Assembly (NCBI RefSeq): GCF_900169145.1
Contig: NZ_FXZD01000015.1
Span: 1 to 53,445 of the forward strand
Length of the DNA stretch: 53,445 bases
Source: Brevibacterium antiquum CNRZ 918
Lineage (GTDB): Bacteria; Actinomycetota; Actinomycetes; Actinomycetales; Brevibacteriaceae
Reading direction: 5' to 3'
Shown: positions 44,177 to 53,445 of the stretch, piece by piece
How positions within the stretch are numbered: the stretch's first letter is position 1
Layout: every line of letters begins with the position of its first letter
Notes under the pieces: model-generated
Database searches by the model: none
Told to the model about the DNA's origin: nothing
The model's input: the letters and a program-made list of their open reading frames with translations, nothing else
Translations under genes and position numbers: made by a program

Positions 44177-45386
44177 GACAAACGCTGTGACAGACCAGGC
44201 CCAGACCTGGCGCGACGACTTCTCCCGCGTCCTCTCACCGGTCTTCGGCTCACCCCAGCTCGACCTCGTCCGCGGAGCGGGCGTGCACGCGTGGGACGCC
44301 TCGGGCAAGGAATACCTCGACCTGCTGGCCGGCATCGCCGTCAACGCACTCGGCCACTGCCACCCAGCGTGGGTCAAGGCCATCACGGAGCAGGCGTCGA
44401 CCCTGGGCCACATTTCGAACTTCTTCACCTCACCACCGCAGATCGCGCTCGCTGAGAAACTTCACGAGGTCCTGGACCTGCCCAGCGGTTCGGCCGTGTT
44501 CTTCTCGAACTCCGGCACCGAGGCCAACGAGGCCGCCTTCAAGATGGCCCGCCGTGCAGGAGGTGGATCACGCCCGATCATCATCGCCATCGAAGGCGCC
44601 TTCCACGGTCGCACCATGGGCGCCCTCGCGCTGACGGCCAAGTCCGCCTACCGCGAACCCTTCGCACCCGGTGTGCCCGGCGTCGTCCATATTCCCTACG
44701 GGGATGTCGACGCGCTCGCCGCCGCCATCAACGACACCACTGCTGCCGTCTTCATCGAACCCATACAGGGCGAGGTCGGAGTCCGGCAGCACCCGGCCGG
44801 CTACCTCACCAAGGTCCGCGAACTCACCCGCGAGGCCGGGGCCCTCCTCGTCCTCGACGAGGTCCAGTCCGGTGTGGCCAGGACCGGATCGTGGTTCGCC
44901 TACCAGAACCCGGACATCGGCGAAGGCGTCGTCCCCGACATCATCACCTCGGCGAAGGGCCTGGGCGGTGGCATGCCGATCGGGGCCACCATCACCGTCG
45001 GCGATGCCAACACCAAACTCCTCGAAGCAGGACAGCACGGGACCACCTTCGGCGGAAACCCCATCGCCTGCGCGGCGGGACTGGCCGTGCTCGAGACCAT
45101 CGAGACCGAGAACCTGCTCGCCCACACCCGCGACACCGGGGCCTGGCTGAGCGAACAGCTACTGACCATCGACGGCATCGAGAAGGTCACCGGCACCGGA
45201 CTGCTACTGGGCCTCGAACTGGCCGAGGGACTCGACGAGAAAGCGATCGTCGCCCGCGCGCTCGAGGCAGGTTTCATCATCAACCCCGTGGCCCCGGGAC
45301 GTCTGCGCCTGGCACCGCCGCTGATCATCACGAAAGACGATCTCGCACCGTTCCTGACCGCCCTGCCCGGACTGCTGCACGGCTGA
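44169..45386 (+). CDS. argD: Acetylornithine aminotransferase
   Basis: A 405-residue class III PLP aminotransferase converting N-acetylglutamate semialdehyde to N-acetylornithine. It shows [15 protein letters not shown] at the N-terminus, [30 protein letters not shown] (PLP-binding Asp) and the Schiff-base Lys in [15 protein letters not shown] (~258). The ATG at 44169 lies inside the end of argB (8-nt overlap), so translation is coupled. A 93-nt spacer follows before argF. Confidence 0.96.
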   Translation: MNETNAVTDQAQTWRDDFSRVLSPVFGSPQLDLVRGAGVHAWDASGKEYLDLLAGIAVNALGHCHPAWVKAITEQASTLGHISNFFTSPPQIALAEKLHEVLDLPSGSAVFFSNSGTEANEAAFKMARRAGGGSRPIIIAIEGAFHGRTMGALALTAKSAYREPFAPGVPGVVHIPYGDVDALAAAINDTTAAVFIEPIQGEVGVRQHPAGYLTKVRELTREAGALLVLDEVQSGVARTGSWFAYQNPDIGEGVVPDIITSAKGLGGGMPIGATITVGDANTKLLEAGQHGTTFGGNPIACAAGLAVLETIETENLLAHTRDTGAWLSEQLLTIDGIEKVTGTGLLLGLELAEGLDEKAIVARALEAGFIINPVAPGRLRLAPPLIITKDDLAPFLTALPGLLHG

Positions 45387-45479
45387 ACACGTCCGCCGCC
45401 CACCTAGCGGCCACCTCGGCGAACGGCCCATCGACCCTCACCGCCCGGTTGCCCCACACAGACTGACAAAGGACACACC

Positions 45480-46403
45480 ATGACACGGCATTTCCTCAAG
45501 GACACCGACCTCACCCCGGCCGAACAAGCACAAGTCCTCGACCTCGCGGTTGAGCTCAAGGCCGCACCGTACTCGCGCACCCCGCTGGCCGGACCGCAGA
45601 CCGCGGCAGTCATCTTCGACAAGACCTCGACGAGGACTCGCGTGTCCTTCGCCGCCGGCATCGCCGCGCTCGGCGGGCAGCCGCTCATCATCAACCCCGG
45701 TGAGGCGCAGCTGGGACACAAGGAATCCATCGCCGACACCGCCCAGGTGATGTCGCGCATGGTCTCGGCCATCGTCTGGCGCACCTATGCCCAGGCAGGT
45801 CTGGAAGAGATGGCCGAGAACTCATCCGTCCCGGTCATCAATTCGCTGTCCGATGACTACCATCCCTGCCAGATCCTGGCCGACCTTCTCACGATCCGCG
45901 AACACCGCGGCAACGTCGCCGGTCAGACCATGACCTACTACGGCGATGGGGCCAACAACATGGCCAACTCCTACGTCCTCGGCGGAGTCAACGCCGGCAT
46001 GCACGTGCGCATCGCCGCCCCCGCCGACTATCAGCCGGCTGCCGAGATCATCGCCGAGGCCAACGAACTTGCCCAGACCACCGGCGGATCCGTCATGGTC
46101 AACGACGACCCCGTGGCTGCCGCCCAGGGAGCCGATGTCCTCGTCACCGACACCTGGGTGTCCATGGGACAGGACGCCGCCGGCCGCGACGACGAAGGCT
46201 CACCCTTCGCGAAATTCCAGGTCTCACAGGAGCTGATGAACCTGGGCAACGACCCGATCTTCCTCCACTGCCTGCCGGCCTACCGGGGCAAAGAGGTCAG
46301 CGCCGAGGTCATCGACGGTCCCGCCTCGGCGGTCTTCGATGAGGCCGAGAACCGTCTCCACGCGCAGAAGGCACTCATGACCTTCCTGCTGGAGAAGCGA
46401 TGA
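45480..46403 (+). CDS. argF: Ornithine carbamoyltransferase
   Basis: A 307-residue enzyme forming citrulline from ornithine and carbamoyl phosphate. The carbamoyl-phosphate loop [12 protein letters not shown], the [11 protein letters not shown] motif, [10 protein letters not shown] (SMG ornithine loop) and [10 protein letters not shown] are all present. AAAGGACAC precedes the ATG. It overlaps argR by 4 nt. Confidence 0.97.
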   Translation: MTRHFLKDTDLTPAEQAQVLDLAVELKAAPYSRTPLAGPQTAAVIFDKTSTRTRVSFAAGIAALGGQPLIINPGEAQLGHKESIADTAQVMSRMVSAIVWRTYAQAGLEEMAENSSVPVINSLSDDYHPCQILADLLTIREHRGNVAGQTMTYYGDGANNMANSYVLGGVNAGMHVRIAAPADYQPAAEIIAEANELAQTTGGSVMVNDDPVAAAQGADVLVTDTWVSMGQDAAGRDDEGSPFAKFQVSQELMNLGNDPIFLHCLPAYRGKEVSAEVIDGPASAVFDEAENRLHAQKALMTFLLEKR

Positions 46404-46951
46404 GCGAGAACACCACCCCTCCGAGGAACGCCACTCCACCGGCGAACTCGGCGCCGCTGACCAAGACTGCGCGGCAGCAGAAGATCATCGATCTCATCAC
46501 CCGCAAATCCGTGCATTCCCAGATCGACCTGGCCGAGAACCTGGCAACGATGGGCATCACCGTCACCCAGGCGACACTCTCACGCGACCTCGCCGAGGTG
46601 GGGGCCGTGAAGATCCGGTCCACCGCCGGATCCCTCTACGCCGTCCCCGGTGAGGGCGGGGACCGGAGCCTGCAGCAGTCCACGGGTGACAGCCTCGATG
46701 CGAAGCTGCCGAGGCTGCTCGAAGAGCTCCTCGTCTCCGCGGCGGCACAGGACAATACAGTGGTCCTGCGCACCCCACCCGGAGCCGCCCAGTATTTGGC
46801 TTCGGCGATCGACCGCTCCTCGATGACCGGGATCTTTGGCACAATCGCAGGAGACGATACTGTTCTCGTCATCGCGATGTCCTCCGTCGGGGGAGCGGCA
46901 CTGGCCGAGACATTCCTCGAATATGCGGCCGGAAACGCCCCCGAGAGCTGA
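46400..46951 (+). CDS. argR: Arginine repressor
   Basis: A 183-residue hexameric repressor. After a ~22-residue Pro-rich leader, the winged helix-turn-helix reads [20 protein letters not shown] and [19 protein letters not shown]; the C-terminal oligomerisation/arginine-binding domain contains [15 protein letters not shown], whose GxxAGDDT motif binds arginine. It overlaps argF (ATGA), so the operon encodes its own regulator. The likely target is the AT-rich palindromic region before argC. Confidence 0.95.
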   Translation: MSENTTPPRNATPPANSAPLTKTARQQKIIDLITRKSVHSQIDLAENLATMGITVTQATLSRDLAEVGAVKIRSTAGSLYAVPGEGGDRSLQQSTGDSLDAKLPRLLEELLVSAAAQDNTVVLRTPPGAAQYLASAIDRSSMTGIFGTIAGDDTVLVIAMSSVGGAALAETFLEYAAGNAPES

Positions 46952-48526
<1,575 letters not shown>

Positions 48527-48535
48527 GACCAGCAG

Positions 48536-49030
48536 CTACGACTGCTGGGTCTTATTGTCCAAATTCACGGTCTCATCCCGATCGGGTGGGTCGACGATCG
48601 AGCGTGCGCGTCTGGAGACGGCGGGGACGATGAGAACTGTCAGCACGAGCAGCCCGGCCGGGATGACCGTATCGGCGAGGGCTTGACGCGGGACGGGCAG
48701 CGTGCACGGTCGTCCATCGACGATGAGATCGCGGGTCCATGCTGGCTTGTTCATTTCGGCGCCGTCGACGATGCACCTCAGAGAGGAGTTGATGGTCGGG
48801 TACCGGTCAGCGCCGATGTGGAATTCGACAAAATCGTCGACACCAGGCTGTTCGACTTCGACCGCCACGAACTGGGTGATCTTGCCGTGCAGTTCGAACG
48901 GGATCAGGCTGCGCTGCCAGGCCACGACGATGCCGAGGACGATGAAGAGCGCACAGAGCAGGAGGTGGATGAGCAGCGCAGCGCTCGGCCGTCTGCCGGC
49001 TGCCCCAGTGTGATCAGAAGAGGCTGACAA
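48536..49030 (-). CDS. Small membrane protein of unknown function
   Basis: A 164-residue protein with two hydrophobic segments (~19-41 and ~120-140) enclosing an extracytoplasmic loop of ~80 residues that holds two cysteines (in SSLRCIVDG and DGRPCTLP) able to form a disulfide. The C-terminal tail is short and charged. No family recognised. Its start overlaps the end of the gene at 49014 by 17 nt, so the two are co-translated. It converges with argH with only 9 nt between. Confidence 0.6.
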   Translation of the reverse strand: MSASSDHTGAAGRRPSAALLIHLLLCALFIVLGIVVAWQRSLIPFELHGKITQFVAVEVEQPGVDDFVEFHIGADRYPTINSSLRCIVDGAEMNKPAWTRDLIVDGRPCTLPVPRQALADTVIPAGLLVLTVLIVPAVSRRARSIVDPPDRDETVNLDNKTQQS

Positions 49031-49523
49031 ACTTCGCCCCCATCGCGATCATGACCAGACCCAGGACAACGAGACCCGATGCCCTGGCCAGGACTCGGCC
49101 TACACTGCCGGGTACAGTGGGAGCGAGGGTCCAGATCAGTCCGACGAACGCCGCTCCCAGCGACTGATGGACGATATCGAGCAGATCCGCGCTCGGATCG
49201 CCGAACAAGAAGTACTCGACGCCGATGCCTGCGCCGATGGCTGTGAGTGTGGCGAGGACGACAGGCAGGTCGGCAGTCTTCGGTTCGAGGGAACGCCGGA
49301 AGCGGAGCACCGCAGCTGCAGAAGTGAACACGGCAAGGAGGATCAGCCCGCCGCCGGCACCGGCGACGAAATGCGCCGCGTAGTCGTACCGTGCCGATAT
49401 GACGAAATACCCGGATGCGCCTAGCAGCGCCAGGCAGCAGAGGGCGAAGACGCGCAGAGGCACGAGGACGAACACGGTTCGCCGAAGACCCTCCCTGCGG
49501 ACTCCGATGATGCTCATGCGCAC
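49014..49523 (-). CDS. Polytopic membrane protein of unknown function
   Basis: A 169-residue protein with four to five hydrophobic segments (~19-45, 48-72, 86-103, 120-138, 145-165). The segments carry AAHFVAGAGGGLILL and GVEYFLFGDPSADLLDIVHQ, an acidic-His pattern of the kind seen in VanZ-like or DUF2238-like small membrane proteins, but I cannot assign it. The start is ATG 49523 or 49517. It is upstream of and overlapping the gene at 48536. Confidence 0.6.
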   Translation of the reverse strand: MRMSIIGVRREGLRRTVFVLVPLRVFALCCLALLGASGYFVISARYDYAAHFVAGAGGGLILLAVFTSAAAVLRFRRSLEPKTADLPVVLATLTAIGAGIGVEYFLFGDPSADLLDIVHQSLGAAFVGLIWTLAPTVPGSVGRVLARASGLVVLGLVMIAMGAKFVSLF

Positions 49524-49744
49524 TGCCTCTCATGTGAACGACGCTTCGACGTGTCGCCCAGTGATCGTGCCGACGGACGCACGGTGACGGCAGGGCAACG
49601 AGGCCAGCGAGCATCTTACGATCGTTGAACAGCGGCACCGCGCGGACTGCAGTGCCTTGATCGGCAGTCTATTCCTCGCAGTCATCGGGGCACGTCATCC
49701 CGGACGAGGATTGCGGTAATCCGCAATTCTGCGGCGGCTGCTCT

Positions 49745-50569
49745 GTGCCGCCTTGTCTGTTCCACCGGCGAGGATCGGTCGTGGCGGCGGTCGTGCACAG
49801 GCTCTCCAACGCGGCCGTCAGCTTCTTCGACAGTCGTGCTCCCGCCATCGTCGTCGACCTCGTCATCCGTCTCAAGGTCAGCGAGACACCTGCGTTCCAA
49901 CCCCTCGAAGACGAGAACGGGGAGAGGAAGGTTCCGCTGCTGACGGTGTTCAAGCGATACGAGCGTCAGGGTTTCGGCGCACTCTTCGCCACGATGGCGA
50001 TCCAGGGCACCCAGGGTCTGACGACGGTTTGGGGCGGTTCAGTTGCAGTGGCGGCCGGAGAGGACGAATCCGATTGCCTCAGTTGGAAAGCCGTCGGAGC
50101 GTTGACACCGCTGATCGTCACATTCGTCGTTGCCCGCCTCAGTGACAGGTTCGGACGCAAGCGCACGCTCATCAGTGCTCATTCCATCGCCGCAGTTCTT
50201 GCGCTGCCATTGGTGCTGCCCATCGTCAGCGGTGACATCAACCACTACGCACTCGCGATCCTCCTCGGCAACGGAATCGTCCAGGGAATGTGCTTCGGGC
50301 CGATCGCGGCCGCCCGCGGTGCAGGACTCTCGCCGATGATCGCCTCGGCGCTCATCATGATCCCCGGCACCGGCTCTGACCTCATCGGCGGAGTCTGGTC
50401 GCTGGTGGCCCTCGGCGGAATCGTGGCAGTGGCCGTGGGACGCCCTTTCGATGAGACCTCCGCGGAACCGATGTTCGACAACAACGACCTGGTTCTGGAG
50501 TTCGATGAGCCGCACGAGGCATCGGAGAGCGAACTCACTGTGCCGGTGACACAGATAGTCGAGAGCTGA
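49745..50569 (+). pseudogene. Decayed MHS-type MFS transporter, N-terminal half lost
   Basis: The open frame (274 codons) joins pieces of a metabolite:H+ symporter. It begins just before the central cytoplasmic loop (VIRLKVSETPAFQPLED), keeps ARLSDRFGRKRTL (the loop 8-9 motif) and GLSPMIASAL near the end, but lacks the first six helices. The segment normally containing the ELFPTRVRY-like motif is missing between CFGPIA and GAGLSPM, an in-frame deletion. The C-terminus is acidic. Such a product is unlikely to transport. No ribosome site precedes the GTG at 49745. Confidence 0.65.
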
Positions 50570-50574
50570 CGTCG

Positions 50575-50616
50575 CCCAGTGCTTGAGCGTGGCAACCCAG
50601 TGCTGGAGGGTGGCAG
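50575..50616. repeat. Tandem 21-bp repeat (2 units)
   Basis: Two adjacent 21-bp units starting CCCAGTGCT, 18 of 21 bases identical, directly after the transporter relic and before the tyrS promoter region. Confidence 0.7.
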
Positions 50617-50706
50617 GCACCGGCGGAGCGTGACCCTCTGCCATCGGGGTCACCCCCGCCGCTGCCATGTTCGGCCTCCTGAGCCGACCGCTGAGCAGGC
50701 AGGTCC

Positions 50707-50734
50707 GTGACCATGATCGGCGACCCCGTAGAAT
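50707..50734 (+). promoter_or_regulatory. Candidate tyrS promoter
   Basis: TAGAAT at 50729-50734 resembles a -10 box, with GTGACC/TGACCA (50707-50713) about 16 nt upstream as a weak -35. It would give a leader of ~45 nt. No T-box specifier structure was recognised. Confidence 0.4.
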
Positions 50735-50785
50735 TGACCCCGACGGTGCCGCACCGACGCACCACACAGATTCGAAAGGACCGAA

Positions 50786-52072
50786 GTGACCGACATCTTC
50801 AGTGAACTCAAGGCCCGTGGCCTCGTGGCGGTTTCGACCGACGAGGCTGCCCTGCAGAAGGCTCTGAACGAGGATTCGCTGACCTATTATGTTGGTTTCG
50901 ATCCCACCGCCCCGAGCCTGCACATGGGCAACCTGGTCCAGCTCATCACAGCCGCTCGACTGCAGAAGGCCGGGCACAATCCACTGGCTCTGGTCGGCGG
51001 CGCGACCGGCCTCATCGGCGATCCCCGGATGTCGGGGGAGCGGACGCTCAACCCGCAGGAAGTCGTCGAAGAGTGGGTGGAAAAGATCCGGGCACAGGTC
51101 GAGAAGTTCCTCGACTTCTCCGGCCGGCATGCCGCGCAGATCGTCAACAACTATGAGTGGACATCCGAGATGTCGGCGATCGACTTCCTTCGCGACGTCG
51201 GCAAGCACTTCCCGATCAACCGGATGCTGGCCAAGGAATCTGTGTCTGCCAGGCTCAACAGCGAGGCCGGGATCTCGTTCACGGAATTCTCCTACCAGGT
51301 GCTGCAGGGCAACGACTACCTCGAGCTCCACCGCCGGTACGGCTGCTCCCTGCAGACCGGTGGATCCGATCAGTGGGGCAACCTGACCTCCGGCGTCGAT
51401 CTCATCCGTCGCGTGGAGTCGCACAGTGTCCACGCCTTGGCGACACCGCTGATCACCAAGGCAGACGGAACCAAATTCGGCAAGACCGAATCGGGCACCG
51501 TGTGGTTGGACCCGAGCCTGACCAGCCCGTACGCGTTCAGCCAGTTCTGGCTCAACGCCGATGATCGCGACGTCGTGAAGTACCTCAAGGTGTTCTCATT
51601 CAGGCCACTGGAGGAGATCGAAGCGATCGAGGCCGAGTTCACCGCGGCACCACATACCCGCCTGGCGCAGAAGGTGCTGGCCGAGGATGTGACGACGCTG
51701 GTTCACGGCAAGGAGCACTACGAGCAGGCGATCGCAGCAGCCGCAGCGCTCTTCGGTGGGGGAGAGCTGGCCAGCCTCGACGCCGGCACACTGAAAGCGG
51801 CGACGGCCGAACTGCCACGCGGCGACGTCAGCACCACCGAACTGGCAGAGGGGCTGCCGGTCGCCGATGCCTTCGTGGCAGCGGGCATCGTGAAATCCAA
51901 GGGTGAGGCTCGTCGTGCCATCAAGGACGGCGGTGCCTACGTCAACAATGTCAAGGTCACCGAGCAGGACCAGACCCTGACCCCCGCCGAGGTGCTTACC
52001 ACCGAAGGTGGCGGAGTCATCCTTCTGCGTCGGGGTAAGAAGACCCTGGGAGCCGTTGACATCGTCAGCTGA
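50786..52072 (+). CDS. tyrS: Tyrosyl-tRNA synthetase
   Basis: A 428-residue class I synthetase charging tRNA-Tyr. It shows YVGFDPTAPSLHMGNLVQL (HIGH-like motif HMGN), ALVGGATGLIGDP, QTGGSDQWGNLTSGVDLIRR and the KMSKS-equivalent KFGKTESG. The C-terminal S4 domain (~360-425) includes KSKGEARRAIKDGGAYVNN. The start is a GTG at 50786 with AAAGGA 7-8 nt upstream. Single-gene unit. Confidence 0.97.
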   Translation: MTDIFSELKARGLVAVSTDEAALQKALNEDSLTYYVGFDPTAPSLHMGNLVQLITAARLQKAGHNPLALVGGATGLIGDPRMSGERTLNPQEVVEEWVEKIRAQVEKFLDFSGRHAAQIVNNYEWTSEMSAIDFLRDVGKHFPINRMLAKESVSARLNSEAGISFTEFSYQVLQGNDYLELHRRYGCSLQTGGSDQWGNLTSGVDLIRRVESHSVHALATPLITKADGTKFGKTESGTVWLDPSLTSPYAFSQFWLNADDRDVVKYLKVFSFRPLEEIEAIEAEFTAAPHTRLAQKVLAEDVTTLVHGKEHYEQAIAAAAALFGGGELASLDAGTLKAATAELPRGDVSTTELAEGLPVADAFVAAGIVKSKGEARRAIKDGGAYVNNVKVTEQDQTLTPAEVLTTEGGGVILLRRGKKTLGAVDIVS

Positions 52073-52169
52073 GCATCATGCATTCCACCGACACCGTGTC
52101 CTTGAGCAGTTCGAGGGCACGGTGTTGTCGTATCCACGCAAGTCACCACGTCGAAACGAGGCCATCGCA

Positions 52170-52571
52170 ATGAGAACACTGCTCAACATCATCTGGTTCA
52201 TCTTCAGCGGGCTGTGGCTGGCACTTGGCTACTATCTCGCCGGCATCATCTGCTGCCTCCTCATCGTCACCATCCCGTGGGGGATCGCAGCCTTTCGGAT
52301 CGGCAACTACGCCCTCTGGCCCTTCGGCCGCGAGGTCATCGAAACGAAACCAGCCGGTGTCGCAGCGACTCTGGGCAACATCATCTGGCTCGTCGTCGCA
52401 GGAGTCTGGCTGGCTATCGGGCACGTGGTGACATCGATTCCGTTGTTCGCCTCGATCATTGGAATCCCCCTGGGATGGGCCAACATCAAGCTCATCCCCG
52501 TCTCCCTCATGCCACTGGGCAAGGAGATCGTCGACAGCGACTCCCTGATGCCGGGATATCGCGGAGCCTGA
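52170..52571 (+). CDS. YccF domain-containing inner-membrane protein
   Basis: A 133-residue protein made of two repeats, each starting LLNIIWFIFSGLWLALGY or LGNIIWLVVAGVWLAIGH and followed by IPWGIAAFRIGNYALWPFGR or IPLGWANIKLIPVSLMPLGK. This is the hallmark duplicated YccF domain with about four membrane segments. Function is not established in the family. The ATG at 52170 is chosen because the conserved domain begins right there; the frame is open further upstream but overlaps tyrS. A weak CGAGG lies upstream. Confidence 0.88.
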   Translation: MRTLLNIIWFIFSGLWLALGYYLAGIICCLLIVTIPWGIAAFRIGNYALWPFGREVIETKPAGVAATLGNIIWLVVAGVWLAIGHVVTSIPLFASIIGIPLGWANIKLIPVSLMPLGKEIVDSDSLMPGYRGA

Positions 52572-52687
52572 TCGTCTGTGGACCATCCGGCGGGGCTCGT
52601 ACAGTCGACGAACCCCGCCAATCCGGGGAACGATGCGGCCATATAGCCCCTGGTGACGGGCGTCACGTCCGGTTTTCCGATTTCGAG

Positions 52688-52717
52688 TTGCGTGGCAGTC
52701 CTGGCCTGGTCTAGAGT
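52688..52717 (+). promoter_or_regulatory. Candidate rrn promoter
   Basis: TTGCGT (52688-52693) and TAGAGT (52712-52717), spaced 18 bp, about 400 nt before the 16S gene, a usual distance for an rRNA leader. Other promoters may exist in 52572-53100. Confidence 0.4.
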
Positions 52718-52897
52718 TATATCTCGTTGCCCCGGACGAAAACGAGTTCTTCTCGAACAGTTTTCACCGGGTGTGACCAGCACAAACAGGGTTTGGGTTT
52801 GGTTCACACGAGGATGCGGGTAGCGACAACATAATTGAAACTGACACCCCTGGTGTACACGCCCATTTCTGATGGTGTGTGGTGACGGGTGAGTGTG

Positions 52898-52950
52898 TGT
52901 GGTTTGAGAATCCAATAGCGTATTTGTTTGAACAGATAGTGATGCCAGAA
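52898..52950 (+). promoter_or_regulatory. rRNA leader element (boxA-like antitermination region)
   Basis: TGTGGTTTGAGAATCCAATA followed by GTATTTGTTTGAACAG resembles the TTTGAGAACTCAA...GTGTGTTTG leader conserved before actinobacterial rRNA genes, linked to Nus-dependent antitermination and processing. Confidence 0.55.
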
Positions 52951-52988
52951 ACATTTTTTCTGGTAAGACAATCACATGTCCAGACACC

Positions 52989-53020
52989 AGTGTTCACTCC
53001 CCTCGCCGGGAATGGACACT
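52989..53020 (+). other. rRNA leader hairpin
   Basis: AGTGTTCACTCCC and GGGAATGGACACT pair over 13 positions (one G-U, one mismatch) with a 6-nt loop. Position ~100 nt before 16S fits a leader fold or processing stem. Confidence 0.5.
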
Positions 53021-53048
53021 TTGTTGTGTGTGGGCATGAAATTTTTAG

Positions 53049-53082
53049 GTCAACAGCGATCACCCCGTGATCGTTGATTGAC
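53049..53082 (+). other. rRNA leader hairpin next to 16S, possible processing stem
   Basis: GTCAA...CGATCAC (53049-53063) pairs with GTGATCG...TTGAC (53067-53082), loop CCC. It is followed by TATAAA (53097-53102). TTGATT (53074-53079) and TATAAA are 17 bp apart and mimic a promoter, but the pair overlaps the hairpin and lies too near the 16S end to be the main one. Confidence 0.45.
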
Positions 53083-53116
53083 TGTCTTGCCGGGGTTATA
53101 AACGCAACATAATTTT

Positions 53117-53445
53117 TTTATGGAGAGTTTGATCCTGGCTCAGGACGAACGCTGGCTGCGTGCTTAACACATGCAAGTCGAACGCTGAAGCCCCAGCTTG
53201 CTGGGGTGGATGAGTGGCGAACGGGTGAGTAACACGTGAGTAACCTGCCCCCGACTTCGGGATAAGCCCGGGAAACTGGGTCTAATACCGAATATGACTC
53301 CAACTCGCATGAGTTGGAGTGGAAAGTTTTTTCGGTTGGGGATGGGCTCGCGGCCTATCAGTTTGTTGGTGAGGTAATGGCTCACCAAGACGACGACGGG
53401 TAGCCGGCCTGAGAGGGCGACCGGCCACACTGGGACTGAGACACG
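53117..53445 (+). rRNA. rrs: 16S ribosomal RNA, 5' portion
   Basis: The universal AGAGTTTGATCCTGGCTCAG begins at 53124, corresponding to E. coli position 8, so the mature 5' end is near 53117. It continues with ACGAACGCTGGCTGCGTGC, GGCGAACGGGTGAGTAACAC and ends in ACACTGGGACTGAGACACG at the window edge, about the first 330 nt. The sequence is of actinobacterial type; Brevibacterium is likely but not proven. Confidence 0.97.

Noticed and set aside
50570..50785. T-box riboswitch before tyrS
   Set aside because: No recognisable T-box core or specifier loop, and the likely transcript leader is only ~45 nt.
53074..53102. TTGATT-17-TATAAA as the main rRNA promoter
   Set aside because: Its -35 overlaps a hairpin and the start would fall almost at the mature 16S end; an upstream promoter and long leader are more typical.

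Overview
The window looks like chromosomal DNA of a high-G+C actinobacterium, most likely Brevibacterium or a close relative. This is an inference from the actinobacterial arginine operon order, the start of a 16S rRNA gene with actinobacterial leader signals, GC-rich codons and frequent GTG starts. No database search was possible.

Layout. (1) 1-2937: mobile-element scar. An IS1634-family element (578-2281) sits between two copies of a long direct repeat, an unusually long target duplication. It has broken an 8-oxoguanine-glycosylase-fold gene and duplicated the end of the neighbouring racemase gene. (2) 2783-8062: an L-Asp/Glu-type racemase, a divergent LysR regulator whose operator-like palindrome overlaps its own start codon, and a three-gene TRAP transporter (DctQ, DctM, lipoprotein DctP). 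(3) 8063-8918: relics of IS1634-type and ISL3-type transposases and a 59-bp palindrome. (4) 8919-21205: a PD-(D/E)XK-like protein without the usual catalytic lysine, then an AarF/UbiB kinase-like protein, an SDR oxidoreductase, a patatin-like hydrolase, a membrane-anchored unknown, McrBC, and a second copy of the PD-(D/E)XK-like protein in inverted orientation. (5) 21442-39744: defence or DNA-processing island. It holds an AddAB-like nuclease/helicase pair, converging on a four-gene operon (SNF2 helicase, type III methyltransferase, type III restriction subunit, YobI-like membrane ATPase). (6) 39875-48526: a quinone oxidoreductase and the argCJBDFR-argH arginine biosynthesis cluster, which lacks argG. 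It appears to be driven by a leaderless promoter overlapping ArgR-like boxes. (7) 48536-53445: two small membrane proteins, a decayed MFS transporter, tyrS, a YccF-domain membrane protein, the rrn leader and the first ~330 nt of 16S rRNA.

How it fits together. The racemase, regulator and TRAP genes form a plausible acidic amino-acid or dicarboxylate uptake and conversion locus. The arg cluster turns acetylglutamate intermediates into citrulline and argininosuccinate into arginine, under a co-encoded ArgR. Between these ordinary loci lie four large nucleic-acid machines (McrBC, AddAB-like, type III R-M, SNF2) and a membrane ATPase. They are bounded by transposon relics and locally lower G+C, as expected of a defence island. 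The best candidate for an under-described system is the tightly packed SNF2-Mod-Res-YobI operon. The lysine-less nuclease-like paralogues come next.
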